Positions 10,931-20,285 of a stretch of DNA of 64,000 bases are shown here, piece after piece. How positions within the stretch are numbered: the first letter of the stretch is position 1; the number at the start of each line of letters is the position of its first letter. The notes beneath the pieces were generated by a model, which worked only from the letters and a program-made list of their open reading frames with translations, was not told the DNA's origin and did not search any database. Both the position numbers and the translations under genes were made by a program. The stretch is from Nonomuraea endophytica (lineage in GTDB: Bacteria; Actinomycetota; Actinomycetes; Streptosporangiales; Streptosporangiaceae), in assembly GCF_014203235.1 (NCBI RefSeq), contig NZ_JACHIN010000018.1, positions 62,001 through 126,000 of the forward strand, read 5' to 3'.

Positions 10931-12766
10931 TCAGGGAAGCCGCACGTCAGGACGGTAGAGGTCGATCCACAGCGCGACGTCGAGCACGCGTTCCATGCCG
11001 AGCCTGCCCAGTTTGTCCACCGCGGCCGGCTCCTGCGCGGCGGCCGCCTGCAGTTTGCGCCGGTCGGCCAGCGCGAAGACCGTGTGGCCCGGCTGCCTGA
11101 GCAGCTCCCGCACCTGCTCCTGCAGCGCCTTGACGTAGAAGGTGTCCTGCGTGGACGGGTAGGCGCTCTTCACCCGCTCCGCGACGGCCGCCGGGAGCTT
11201 GGCGCGCATGGCGCTGCGCAGCAGGCTCTTCTCCCTGCCGTCGTGGTTCTTCATGGACCACGGGGCGTTGTAGACGTACTCCACCAGGCGGTGGTCGCAG
11301 AACGGCACCCTGACCTCCAGCCCGGCCGCCATGCTCAGCCGGTCCTTCCGTTCGAGCAGGAAGCGCAGGAACCGGGTCAGGTGCAGGTGGCTCATGATCC
11401 GCATGCGGTGTTCGAGGTCGCTCTCGCCGTCCAGCCTGGTGACGCCGCGCACCGCGTCGGCGTAGCCGCCGCGCCGGTATCCGTCCAGGTCCAGGGCGGC
11501 GCGCACACCCGGGTCCAGCCAGACGGCGTCCCGGTCGAGCGGCCCCGCGTTGATGGCGATCCAGGGGAACTCCCGCGCCCAGCGGATCCGCTCGTCGTGG
11601 AACTGCCGGTAACCGCCGAAGACCTCGTCGGCCGACTCGCCGGACAGGGCCACGGTCGAGTGCTCGTTGATCGCCTTGAACAGCAGGTACAGGGAGAAGT
11701 CCATCTCGCCGAACCCCACCGGCAGGTCGCGGGCGACCAGCGTCTTACGGCGCACGTCCGGGTCGGCCAGCGCCGCGTGGTCCAGCACGATGTCGCGATG
11801 GTCGGCGCCGACGTGCTCGGCCACGGCGCGCACGAACGGGGCGTCGGGGGTGCCGCGCAGGTCATCGGGCGCGAAGCCGTCCGTCTGCCCCACGAAGTCC
11901 ACCGAGAAGGTGGGCACCCGTTCCGCGCCGAGGTGTCCGGCGGCCAGGACCGTCAGCGTGCTGGAGTCCAGCCCGCCGGACAACAGCACGCAGCGAGGTA
12001 CGTCGGAGACCAGCTGCCGGCGCACCGTGTCGTCGAGGAGCTCTCCCACGCGGGCGATCGTGGAGTCCAGGTCGTCGGGGTGCGGCCGGGTCTCCAGCCG
12101 CCAGAACACCCGCTCACGGGTGCCGCGGGCGTCCACGGTGACGACGGTCGCCGGTTCGACCTGCCGCATGCCGTGCCAGATCGCGTGCCGGGGCGTCATG
12201 ACGAAGGCCAGCCACTCCCGCAGCCCGTCGGCGTCGACGACGCGCCTGGCCTCCGGGTGCGCCAGGATCGCCTTCGGCTCCGAGCCGAACAGCAGCCCGT
12301 CGCGCGTGGGGTAGACGTACAGCGGTTTGACGCCGAGCCGGTCGCGGATCAGCACCAGCCTGTCCTCGCGGGTGTCCCAGATGGCCAGGGCGAACATGCC
12401 GTTCAGCCGCTCGGCCACCCCGTCGCCCCAGCGCAGATAACCGCGCAGGACGACCTCGGTGTCGCTGGCGGTCCCGAACCGCTCGCCGAGCTTCTCCAGC
12501 TCGGCGCGCAGCTCGGTGAAGTTGTAGACCTCGCCGCTGAAGACCAGGCAGACCTCGCCGCCCGGCACCTGGGCGGTCATCGGCTGGGCGCCGCCCTCCA
12601 GGTCGATGATGGACAGGCGGCGGTGGCCCAGCGCGGCGTGCCGCGAGGTCCACACGCCCTCCGCGTCGGGTCCGCGGCAGGCCATGGTCCGTGCCATCGC
12701 CTCGGCCGCCGGCACCTCCAGGGTCAGGTCACGCTCGAAGGCCACCCAACCGGCTATTCCACACAT
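10931..12766 (-). CDS. Asparagine synthase (glutamine-hydrolysing)-like amidotransferase
   Basis: A 611-residue class B asparagine synthetase. The N-terminal glutaminase begins MCGIAGWVAF with the nucleophilic Cys2 exposed after Met removal, and RGPDAEGVW and SGEVYNF follow. The C-terminal synthetase domain has the PP-loop SGGLDSS near residue 260 and GESADEVFGGY. GGAGG lies 8 nt before the ATG. It could make asparagine, but inside biosynthetic operons this family commonly amidates carboxylates or forms amide bonds in products. It starts 4 nt after the LLM enzyme. Confidence 0.85.
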   Translation of the reverse strand: MCGIAGWVAFERDLTLEVPAAEAMARTMACRGPDAEGVWTSRHAALGHRRLSIIDLEGGAQPMTAQVPGGEVCLVFSGEVYNFTELRAELEKLGERFGTASDTEVVLRGYLRWGDGVAERLNGMFALAIWDTREDRLVLIRDRLGVKPLYVYPTRDGLLFGSEPKAILAHPEARRVVDADGLREWLAFVMTPRHAIWHGMRQVEPATVVTVDARGTRERVFWRLETRPHPDDLDSTIARVGELLDDTVRRQLVSDVPRCVLLSGGLDSSTLTVLAAGHLGAERVPTFSVDFVGQTDGFAPDDLRGTPDAPFVRAVAEHVGADHRDIVLDHAALADPDVRRKTLVARDLPVGFGEMDFSLYLLFKAINEHSTVALSGESADEVFGGYRQFHDERIRWAREFPWIAINAGPLDRDAVWLDPGVRAALDLDGYRRGGYADAVRGVTRLDGESDLEHRMRIMSHLHLTRFLRFLLERKDRLSMAAGLEVRVPFCDHRLVEYVYNAPWSMKNHDGREKSLLRSAMRAKLPAAVAERVKSAYPSTQDTFYVKALQEQVRELLRQPGHTVFALADRRKLQAAAAQEPAAVDKLGRLGMERVLDVALWIDLYRPDVRLP

Positions 12767-12770
12767 GCCA

Positions 12771-13859
12771 CTACCTCCATCTCTCGTCCGGCCAGACCGC
12801 GGGCAGCACCTTCTCGACCAGCAGCTGGGCCGCCTCGCCGATGTCGGGCCCCAGCGGCGCGCCGAGGTAGAACTCGCCGAAGCCGGCTGACCTGGCGCTC
12901 CGCTCCACGGCCCGCATCCGCTCGGCGCAGTCTTCCGGCGTCCCCGAGATGAGGAGCCCGTCCAGCAGGTCGTCGGACACGTCCCGCGCGGCCTCGGCCA
13001 GGGGGGCGCCACCGCGCAGCGCCGTACGCACGCCGGCGCACGACTCCATGTCGAACCCGGCCCGCGACAGATCGGGCCACAACGCGGGGTTGCCGGCGAC
13101 GATCGCCGCCTGCCTGCGGGCGAACTCCCGCGCCGCGTCGCCGTCCTGGGAAACGCAGCAGTTCAAGCCATAGAGCAGGCGGAACGGCCGGCCGGCCGCG
13201 GCCCGCCGGTCCCTCAGGGCGACCAGTTCGCCCACGAACGCGTGATCGCCGGACTCCAGGGCCGTGTACGACACCGCCGGATAGGTGCTGGTGCAGATCA
13301 TGCCGTCGGCGACGTCCTCGGCCAGGTCTCTGGTCTTGGGACCGCCCACGGCCATCAGGATCGGGATCGGCTTGGTGACCGGGAACGACAGCTGCGCGAT
13401 GGCGTCCTCGCGCCAACCCAGCCGGTCGCGCAGCAGCGGGTAGTCGCGCAGCAGCACGATCTCGCCCGCCCACAGCCGCCTGATGAGCCCGATGCACTCA
13501 CGCAGCAGATCGAGCACCGCGCGCTTGGAGAACATGCTCGACACCAGCGAGCCGCCGGTGCCGACGCCCATCTGCACCGAGCAGTCGGGGGCGACCAGCT
13601 CGGCGACGGTGGCCATCGCGCTGGCGATGTCGATGGGGTTGCGCGACAGCGGGATCGTCACGCCACTGGCCACCCCCACCTGGCGCCCCGCTGCGATCGC
13701 CGACATCAGGATGTGGGCGTTGCGCGAGAGCATCTGGTCGGGCACCCAGATCGTGCTGAACGCGGCGCCCAGCACCGAACTGGCCGAGAGAATCTCGCCG
13801 GCCGGGACCCACGGGGCGATCTGGACCCCTGAGGGCCGGACCGCGGAGAGCGTTGTCAT
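12771..13859 (-). CDS. LLM-class (F420/FMN) oxidoreductase
   Basis: A 362-residue luciferase-like protein. Typical segments are IWVPDQMLSRNAH near residue 38, ASGVTIPLSRNPIDIASAMATVAEL near residue 62 and KPIPILMAVGGPKTRDLAEDVADG in the middle. AAAGGACG precedes the ATG. It is second in the operon, 16 nt after the MFS gene and 4 nt before the asparagine synthase. It is only distantly like the other LLM protein at 1000-2016, so the two probably catalyse different steps. Substrate and cofactor are not readable from the sequence. Confidence 0.8.
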   Translation of the reverse strand: MTTLSAVRPSGVQIAPWVPAGEILSASSVLGAAFSTIWVPDQMLSRNAHILMSAIAAGRQVGVASGVTIPLSRNPIDIASAMATVAELVAPDCSVQMGVGTGGSLVSSMFSKRAVLDLLRECIGLIRRLWAGEIVLLRDYPLLRDRLGWREDAIAQLSFPVTKPIPILMAVGGPKTRDLAEDVADGMICTSTYPAVSYTALESGDHAFVGELVALRDRRAAAGRPFRLLYGLNCCVSQDGDAAREFARRQAAIVAGNPALWPDLSRAGFDMESCAGVRTALRGGAPLAEAARDVSDDLLDGLLISGTPEDCAERMRAVERSARSAGFGEFYLGAPLGPDIGEAAQLLVEKVLPAVWPDERWR

Positions 13860-13875
13860 GAATCGTCCTTTCCGA

Positions 13876-15177
13876 TCAGATGAGCCCGCGCTTCGGCTCT
13901 GACGTGCGCGAAAGTGTGGCCACGGTCACCGCGCCGGCCAGCGCCAGAGCGCCCGCGACGAAGTAGGGGAGCTGGGCTGGGCCGCCGCTCACGGCGTTGA
14001 CCAGCGCGGGCACCAGCCCGGCCAGCGCGAACCCCCCGTTGATCGACAGGGCCGTCCCCGAGGCGCGGATCGAGGTGGGGAAACGCTCGTTCAGGAAGAT
14101 GGGCAGGGGTCCGAACGCGGCGATGGTCAGCCCCGACACCAGGAGCGCCGGCAGCATGACCAGGAGGGAGGACTCGACGCCTGCCAGCCAGAGGTACAGC
14201 ACGGGCAGGGCGATCGTGTTGACCACCGAGGTCCACAGGAGCACGCGGCGCCTGCCGTACCGCTCGCTGAGATGGCCGCTGAGGGGTGCGAACGCGAAGG
14301 CGAGCAGGTTGACCCACAGCAGGATGACGCTGACCGAGGCCAGGCTCAGCCCGTTGACCACCTGCAGGAAGCTGGGCAGCAGTCCCATGGTGAGCAGGAA
14401 GAACGTGCCGACGCCGAAGACCACGGCGATGTTGGCCACCAGTGCCCTGCGGTGCCGGCCGCGGGCGAGCAGCGGGGCCAGCGGGCTGGCCGAGCGTGTG
14501 TCCTTGGCGGTCCATACGGGCGATTCGTCCACGTGCTTCATCACGAACACGCTGACCAGCACGGGCAGGCCCCCGGCCAGGAACATCGCCCGCCAGCCCC
14601 ACTCGGCGAAGGCGTCGCCGGGGAAAAGCCTGGTCGCGGCGAACAGGGCCAGCGCGGCCAGGAGGCTGCCCAGCGCGGTTCCGCCCCCGCCGACCAGGCC
14701 CGAGACCAGCCCGCGCCAGCGTGGCGGGGCCGACTCCGTCGCCAGGGTCAGCGTGGAGGCGAAGACTCCGCCCACGAACAGGCCCTGGACCAGGCGCAAG
14801 GCCAGCAGCAACAACGGCGCGGCGACGCCGATGGCGTGGGCGCCGGGCAGTAGGCCCATGAGCGCCGTCACGCAACCGACGCCGAGCAACGCCACGACCA
14901 TCGCCCGTTTGCGGCCGTGGCGGTCGGCGATGCTGCCCATCAGCGCGGCTCCGATCGGCCGCATGATCAAAGTGGCGGCCAGCGCCACATATGCGCCGGC
15001 CAGCGCCAACGCGGGGTTCTCGAACGGGAAGAACACCGCCGCGATGGTGGGCGCCACGAAAACGATCAGATAAAGGTCGTACAAGTCAAGAGCAAATCCG
15101 ATCATCGACGAAACGGTTGCCCTGATTCCACGTGATGGCTTATCAGCCGCGTGGAGCAGTGCGTTCTCGGTCTTCAC
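13876..15177 (-). CDS. MFS transporter, metabolite:H+ symporter type
   Basis: A 433-residue 12-segment MFS protein of the MHS (proline/betaine, shikimate) group. The loop 2-3 signature is GSIADRHGRKRAMV and the loop 8-9 version is GHLSERYGRRRVLL. I chose the GTG at 15177 because GAAAGGGG lies upstream; the reading frame extends to 15270 without a good site. It is the first gene of the seven-gene operon ending in NOS. It could import a precursor or export the product; family membership slightly favours uptake of a small organic acid or amino acid. Confidence 0.82.
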   Translation of the reverse strand: MKTENALLHAADKPSRGIRATVSSMIGFALDLYDLYLIVFVAPTIAAVFFPFENPALALAGAYVALAATLIMRPIGAALMGSIADRHGRKRAMVVALLGVGCVTALMGLLPGAHAIGVAAPLLLLALRLVQGLFVGGVFASTLTLATESAPPRWRGLVSGLVGGGGTALGSLLAALALFAATRLFPGDAFAEWGWRAMFLAGGLPVLVSVFVMKHVDESPVWTAKDTRSASPLAPLLARGRHRRALVANIAVVFGVGTFFLLTMGLLPSFLQVVNGLSLASVSVILLWVNLLAFAFAPLSGHLSERYGRRRVLLWTSVVNTIALPVLYLWLAGVESSLLVMLPALLVSGLTIAAFGPLPIFLNERFPTSIRASGTALSINGGFALAGLVPALVNAVSGGPAQLPYFVAGALALAGAVTVATLSRTSEPKRGLI

Positions 15178-15355
15178 CGACAGGCCCCTTTCAACTCGGA
15201 GACGCTCACCATCGTGCGCGCTGGGCCCGCTTCTTGACAAATGCCGGGAATCAGCCGAACTTGGTCGCAAGTGTGCGCAGGGTTGCGCCTATCCCCAGGC
15301 TTCCCATTCTTTATTTCGCGGGCATCGGTGTGCTCAAAAAAGGAAGTGATTGCTG
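15178..15355. promoter_or_regulatory. Divergent promoter region between the two main operons
   Basis: 178 bp between the leftward seven-gene operon and the rightward halogenase operon, so both must start here. An AT-rich TTTATTT stands around 15310 within 50 bp of the P450 start. I could not identify a clear palindromic operator. An AAAAAGGAAG ribosome-binding site stands before the ATG at 15356. Confidence 0.5.
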
Positions 15356-16633
15356 ATGACGGTCGGCACCGAAATTCGATCCCAGAAGGTGCGGGTTGAC
15401 ATGTTTGGGAAGAAATTCCTGAGCGACCCCTATCCCGCCTACGCCAGGCTCAGGGAGGAAGAGCCCGTCCACTGGGACGATCGGCTGAACGGGTGGGTGA
15501 TCACGCGGCACCACGATGTCTACGCCGCGCACCTGGACCCCCAGACGTACTCCTCCCACCGCCTGGGCGCGATGGTCTCCAACCGGGTCGGACCCACCTC
15601 CTCGGACGAGATGAAGAAGTTCATGGACTTCGCGCCCGAGTGGATGCTCTTCCGCGACCCGCCCGACCACACCCGCATCCGCCGGGTCATGAACAGTGAG
15701 TTCAGGGGGCGGGACATCCGCGCCCTGCGCCCCCGGATCGAGGAGATCTCCGCCGGAGTCATCGACCGGGCGGCAGCCAAGGGCGAGTTCGACCTGGTCA
15801 GGGACTTCGCGTACCAGCTTCCCGGGCGGGTCCTCGCGGTGATGTACGGCCTGCCGTCCGACGAGGGCGGCCGGCTGACCGACTGGTGGTACGAGATCCG
15901 GCACATGCAGCGGGTCTTCCTCGGCGCCGACCCCACCCAGGTGGCGCCGTCGGGCAGCTCGGTCGCCGAGGCGTTCAGCGCGATGACGCCCTATCTGGCC
16001 GAGATCATCGCCGACCGGCGGAGATCCCCGAAGCAGGACCTGGTCTCCCGGGTGATCGCCCTCGCCGAGCGGGGCACGGAGGACGGGCTGCGCCTGGACG
16101 AGCACGAGACGTTCGCGCACCTGCTGCTGCTGCCGCTGGCCTCCTTCGGCACCACCATGGACCTGATCGGCAACGGGGTCCTCGGCCTCCTCCAGCAGCG
16201 CGACCAGTGGAACCTGCTCAGGAACGAGCCCGCGCTGATCCCCGCCGCGGTGGAGGAGGTGCTGCGCTACGACGCCTCCGTGCAGCTCACGCACCGGCTG
16301 GTGACCCGCGACCTGGAGATCGCCGGGCAGCCGATCGCCGAGGGCGAGCTCGTCTACCTGGTCCGCGGCGCGGCCAACCGCGACCCCGAGCGCTGGCCGG
16401 ACCCCGACCGGATCAACCTGCGCCGCCACGACTCGGGACACGTGGGCTTCGGGGTCGGCATCCACCGCTGCCTCGGCGCCGGGCTGGCACAGGTGATCAC
16501 CGCCTCGGCGCTCAAGGTGCTCACCCAGCGCGTGCCCGGCCTGTGCGCCGTGCCCGGCCGGCCGCACCGGTGGAAGGCGGACACGCCGCAGTTCCGTGGC
16601 CTGAGCGAGTTCCCCGTCCAGAAGGAGAGGTAA
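15356..16633 (+). CDS. Cytochrome P450 with atypical I-helix (candidate nitrating or oxidising P450)
   Basis: A 425-residue class I P450. The heme loop is GFGVGIHRCLGAG with the thiolate at Cys372, and the K-helix ExxR lies in EEVLRYD. The I-helix, normally AGx(D/E)TT, reads ASFGTT at residues 262-267, so the acidic member of the acid-alcohol pair is Gly. TxtE, which nitrates tryptophan with NO and O2, also departs from the canonical motif there, and a NOS gene is in this locus. The alternative is an ordinary oxidation feeding the aldehyde dehydrogenase that begins 2 nt downstream. The ATG has AAGGAAG upstream. First gene of the rightward operon. Confidence 0.85.
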   Translation: MTVGTEIRSQKVRVDMFGKKFLSDPYPAYARLREEEPVHWDDRLNGWVITRHHDVYAAHLDPQTYSSHRLGAMVSNRVGPTSSDEMKKFMDFAPEWMLFRDPPDHTRIRRVMNSEFRGRDIRALRPRIEEISAGVIDRAAAKGEFDLVRDFAYQLPGRVLAVMYGLPSDEGGRLTDWWYEIRHMQRVFLGADPTQVAPSGSSVAEAFSAMTPYLAEIIADRRRSPKQDLVSRVIALAERGTEDGLRLDEHETFAHLLLLPLASFGTTMDLIGNGVLGLLQQRDQWNLLRNEPALIPAAVEEVLRYDASVQLTHRLVTRDLEIAGQPIAEGELVYLVRGAANRDPERWPDPDRINLRRHDSGHVGFGVGIHRCLGAGLAQVITASALKVLTQRVPGLCAVPGRPHRWKADTPQFRGLSEFPVQKER

Positions 16634-16635
16634 CC

Positions 16636-18117
16636 ATGGGGCGGTCCGCGCAGCTCGTTCAGTCGCACTGGATCGACGGCGACTGGCGGCTTTCCGAGGC
16701 GGTCGAGGGCATCGACGTGCTCGACCCGAGCGACGAGAGCCTGCTGGCCATCGTCCCCGCCGGTACGCCGGGGGACGCACACCGGGCCGCCCATGGCGCA
16801 CGGGGGGCGCTGCCCCGGTGGAAGGAGACCCCGCTGAAGCAGCGGATCGCCTTCGTCGAGCGGCTGGCCGGCCGGCTGGCCGACCGCGCGGACGAGCTGG
16901 CCGAGGTCATCACCGCCGAGGTCGGCGCCCCCATCACCGTCGCACGGCAGGCGCAGGTCGGCCTGGCCATCGCCATGACGGCCTCGTTCGCCGAGCTGGC
17001 GGCCGGGTTCGCCTTCGAGCAGCGGGTCGGCAACTCCCTCGTGCTGAAGGAGCCCGCGGGAGTGGTCGCCGCCATCACCCCGTGGAATGTGCCGCTGCTG
17101 CTCACCCTGCAGAAGGTGGTTCCGGCGCTGCTGGCCGGCTGCACCGTCGTGCACAAGCCCAGCGAGCTCACGCCCCTGCACGCCTACCTGCTCGCGGAGA
17201 TCACCGCCGAGTGCGGCCTGCCGCCCGGCGTCTTCAACGTCGTGGTGGGCACGGGCGAGGGCACCGGCGCCGACCTGGTGCGCAGCCCGCACGTGGACCT
17301 GGTCTCGCTGACGGGTTCCGTACGCGCGGGCCGCCAGGTGGCCTCGATGGCCGCCGGCCGGGTCAAACGCGTCCATCTGGAGCTGGGCGGAAAGAACGCC
17401 AGCGTCGTGCTGGAGGACGCCGACCTGCGGCCGGCGGTGGCCGCCACGGTGGATCAGATGTGCTTCAACTCCGGGCAGGCCTGCCTGCAGTGGAGCAGGC
17501 TGCTGGTGCCCGCCGGCCGCCACGACGAGGCCGCGGAGCTGGCTGCCGGCCTGGTCGGCAGTTATCGCGTCGGCGACCCGCGCGACCCCGCCACCGATTT
17601 GGGGCCTCTCATCTCCGACCAGGCCCGCGAGCGTGTACGCGGCTACATCAAGAGCGGCGTGGACGAGGGCGCCCGGCTGCTGGCCGGAGGCGGCGGCGCG
17701 CCCGAGGGATGCGCGCGCGGGTTCTACGTGCGCCCGACCGTGTTCTCCGGCGTGCGGGACACCATGACCATCGCCAAGGAAGAGATCTTCGGCCCGGTGC
17801 TGTCGATCATCCCGTATCGGGACGAGGAAGAAGCGCTCAGGATCGCCGACAACACCGTGTACGGCCTGCACGGGGCCGTGTGGTCCGCCGACCTGGACAG
17901 GGCGCAGGCCTTCGCCAGGCGGATGCGGGTCGGTCAGGTGGACATCAACGGCGGGCCGTTCAACGTGCTTGCCCCCTTCGGCGGGGTCAAGCAGTCCGGC
18001 ATCGGCCGTGAATGCGGCCTGGAGGGGCTGGCGGAGTTCTGCGAGACCAAGTCGCTCCAGTTGCCGTTGGAAGTGGCGGAGCCGGTCGGACCACGGCTTC
18101 GCGCACACGCGATCTAA
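16636..18117 (+). CDS. NAD(P)-dependent aldehyde dehydrogenase
   Basis: A 493-residue member of the ALDH superfamily. The catalytic Cys283 lies in FNSGQACLQWSR, the general-base Glu249 in LELGGKNA, and the cofactor-binding TPWNVPLLL near residue 154. It oxidises an aldehyde to an acid. GGAGAGG stands 7 nt before the ATG. It is 2 nt after the P450 stop and 15 nt before the halogenase, so it is part of one transcript. The likely role is to finish an oxidation begun by the adjacent P450, or to process an aldehyde precursor. Confidence 0.88.
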   Translation: MGRSAQLVQSHWIDGDWRLSEAVEGIDVLDPSDESLLAIVPAGTPGDAHRAAHGARGALPRWKETPLKQRIAFVERLAGRLADRADELAEVITAEVGAPITVARQAQVGLAIAMTASFAELAAGFAFEQRVGNSLVLKEPAGVVAAITPWNVPLLLTLQKVVPALLAGCTVVHKPSELTPLHAYLLAEITAECGLPPGVFNVVVGTGEGTGADLVRSPHVDLVSLTGSVRAGRQVASMAAGRVKRVHLELGGKNASVVLEDADLRPAVAATVDQMCFNSGQACLQWSRLLVPAGRHDEAAELAAGLVGSYRVGDPRDPATDLGPLISDQARERVRGYIKSGVDEGARLLAGGGGAPEGCARGFYVRPTVFSGVRDTMTIAKEEIFGPVLSIIPYRDEEEALRIADNTVYGLHGAVWSADLDRAQAFARRMRVGQVDINGGPFNVLAPFGGVKQSGIGRECGLEGLAEFCETKSLQLPLEVAEPVGPRLRAHAI

Positions 18118-18132
18118 AAGGAGTTGGAAATC

Positions 18133-19734
18133 ATGTTCCAGGACAACCGGGTGCGCAATGTTGTCATTCTCGGTGGTGGCACGGCCGGCTGGATGACCGC
18201 GTCCTATCTGGGCAAGGCGTTGCAGCGTACCGTCAAGATCACCGTTTTGGAGGCGCCCACCATCCCGCGGATCGGCGTGGGCGAGGCCACCGTGCCCAAC
18301 CTCCAGCGCGCTTTCTTCAACTACCTGGGGATCCCGGAAGACGAGTGGATGCGCGAATGCAACGCCAGCTTCAAGGTGGCGGTCAAGTTCATCAACTGGC
18401 GCACGCCGGGGCCGAGCTCGCCGACGCCGCAGCCGCTGGACGGGCGCACCGACCAGTTCTTCCACCCCTTCGGTCTGCTGTCGTCGGCCGACCAGATCCC
18501 GCTGTCGCACTTCTGGGCGGCCAAGACGCTCAAGGGCGAGACCGACGAGCCGTTCGACTACGCCTGCTTCAAAGAGACCGCGATCATGGACGGCAACCTG
18601 GCGCCGCGCCACGCGGACGGCAGCCCGGCCACCTACTACGCCTGGCACTTCGACGCCCAGCTCGTCGCGGGCTTCCTGCGCAGGTTCGCCACGGAGAAGC
18701 AGGGCGCCGAGCACGTCGAGGACGAGATGACCGAGGTGCTGCGTGACGAGCGCGGCTTCATCACCGCGCTGCGCACCGCCGGTGGACGGCTGCTGGAGGG
18801 CGACCTGTTCATCGACTGCTCGGGTTTTCGCGGGCTGCTGATCAACCAGACGATGGAGGAGCCGTTCATCGACATGAGCGATCACCTCCTGTGCGACAGC
18901 GCGGTGGCCACCGCGATCCCGCACGACGACGCCGCCAACGGCGTCGAGCCCTACACCTCCTCGATCGCGATGTCGTCGGGATGGACGTGGAAGATCCCGA
19001 TGCTGACCCGCTTCGGCACCGGCTACGTGTACTCCAGCCAGTTCGCCACCAAGGACGAGGCGACCGAGGAGTTCTGCGGGCTGTGGGGCCTCGACCCGGA
19101 GAACACCAAGCTGAACCACATCCGCTTCCGGGTGGGCCGCAACCGGCGCGCGTGGGTGCGCAACTGCGTGAGCATCGGCCTGGCCTCCTGCTTCCTGGAG
19201 CCGCTGGAGTCCACCGGGATCTACTTCATCTACGCGGCCATCCACCAGCTCGCCAAGCACTTCCCCGACCGCACGTTCGACCCGGTGCTGAGCGACTGCT
19301 TCAACCGCGAGATCGAGGAGATGTTCGACGACACCCGGGACTTCATCCAGGCGCACTTCTCCCTCTCGCCGCGCACCGACACGCCGTTCTGGCGGGCGAA
19401 CAAGGAACTGGAGCTGGCCGACGGCATCAAGCGGAAGATCGCCATGTTCAAGGCGGGGCTGCCGATCAACCTGCCCATCACCGACGAGAAGGGCTACTAC
19501 GGCAACTTCGAGGCCGAGTTCCGCAACTTCTGGACCAACGGCAGCTACTACTGCATCTTCGCCGGCCTGGGACTGCGGCCGGGCAAGCCGCTGCCCGCGC
19601 TGACCTACAAGCCCGAGGCGGCGGAAGCGGCCGACGCGCTCTTCGCCGACGTCAAGCGCCACCAGCGGGAGCTGTCCGCCACCCTGCCGACCAACTACGA
19701 GTTCCTCCGTCGGATGCACGGAGAGCGCCGATGA
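18133..19734 (+). CDS. FAD-dependent tryptophan halogenase (RebH/PrnA/Thal clade)
   Basis: A 533-residue flavin-dependent halogenase. It uses FADH2, O2 and chloride or bromide to halogenate the indole ring of tryptophan. The FAD site is GGGTAGW at 14-20, the catalytic Lys81 lies in ASFKVAVKF, Glu359 in EPLESTGIYF, and GWTWKIP with Trp284/Trp286 is present. The whole chain reads very like RebH and Thal, which act on free tryptophan. Four regioselectivity positions (Val54, Val84, Gly470, Ser471) match what I recall for Thal (6-position) rather than RebH (7-position); Thr361 matches RebH. The ATG at 18133 has AAAAGGAG 9 nt upstream. The stop overlaps the flavin reductase start. Confidence 0.95.
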   Translation: MFQDNRVRNVVILGGGTAGWMTASYLGKALQRTVKITVLEAPTIPRIGVGEATVPNLQRAFFNYLGIPEDEWMRECNASFKVAVKFINWRTPGPSSPTPQPLDGRTDQFFHPFGLLSSADQIPLSHFWAAKTLKGETDEPFDYACFKETAIMDGNLAPRHADGSPATYYAWHFDAQLVAGFLRRFATEKQGAEHVEDEMTEVLRDERGFITALRTAGGRLLEGDLFIDCSGFRGLLINQTMEEPFIDMSDHLLCDSAVATAIPHDDAANGVEPYTSSIAMSSGWTWKIPMLTRFGTGYVYSSQFATKDEATEEFCGLWGLDPENTKLNHIRFRVGRNRRAWVRNCVSIGLASCFLEPLESTGIYFIYAAIHQLAKHFPDRTFDPVLSDCFNREIEEMFDDTRDFIQAHFSLSPRTDTPFWRANKELELADGIKRKIAMFKAGLPINLPITDEKGYYGNFEAEFRNFWTNGSYYCIFAGLGLRPGKPLPALTYKPEAAEAADALFADVKRHQRELSATLPTNYEFLRRMHGERR

Positions 19735-20285
19735 ACGGCAACGAGCTGAGAGTCTTCGAAGAGCCCGCGGTCTCGGTGGCCGAACACCGGGCGCTGATGA
19801 GCAGGTTCCCCACCGGGGTCGCCGTGATCACCGCGCTGGACGCCGCCGGTGTTCCGCAGGGCATGACGTGCTCGTCGGTCACCAGCGTCACGCTGCACCC
19901 GCCGACGATCCTGGTGTGCCTGCGCATCGGCAGCGCCACCCAGCTCGCCGTGCGCCAGTGCGGCGCCTTCGCGGTGAACCTGCTGCACGCGGAGGCGCGC
20001 GTCACAGCGGAGCTGTTCTCCGGGCCAGCGCCCGACCGGTTCGGCGCGGTGCGCTGGATCAGGTCGGAGTCCGGGCTGCCCTGGCTGGCCGACGACGCCT
20101 TCGCGATGGCCGAGTGCCAGGTGAGCAGAGTGATCAGGCACGGCGACCACGAGGTGATCTTCGGACGGCTGGTGGACGTGGTCATGAGGCCGGGAACGCC
20201 GCTGCTGCACGGCATGCGGTCGTACTCGGTGTGGCGCCCGTCGTTCCTGGCCGGCGCCGCTGACGTGGAGGAGATGAGCGCATGA
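19731..20285 (+). CDS. Flavin reductase (halogenase partner)
   Basis: A 184-residue NAD(P)H:flavin reductase of the Flavin_Reduct domain family. It has FPTGVAVITALD near residue 25, QGMTCSSVTSVTLHPPTILVCL and the FAVNLLHAEA stretch. It should supply FADH2 to the halogenase immediately upstream, with which it overlaps by 4 nt (ATGA). A reductase next to a tryptophan halogenase is the usual arrangement (PrnF/PrnA, RebF/RebH). It overlaps the next gene, the A-PCP, by 4 nt as well. Confidence 0.9.
   Translation: MNGNELRVFEEPAVSVAEHRALMSRFPTGVAVITALDAAGVPQGMTCSSVTSVTLHPPTILVCLRIGSATQLAVRQCGAFAVNLLHAEARVTAELFSGPAPDRFGAVRWIRSESGLPWLADDAFAMAECQVSRVIRHGDHEVIFGRLVDVVMRPGTPLLHGMRSYSVWRPSFLAGAADVEEMSA

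Noticed and set aside
13876..15270. Longer MFS start at 15270
   Set aside because: The extra 31 residues are not MFS-like and lack a ribosome-binding site; GTG at 15177 has GAAAGGGG upstream.
16354..19719. Very long minus-strand ORF (1121 codons) opposite the P450, ALDH and halogenase genes
   Set aside because: It is the GC-bias shadow of three clearly recognisable plus-strand genes; its translation is low-complexity and matches no family.
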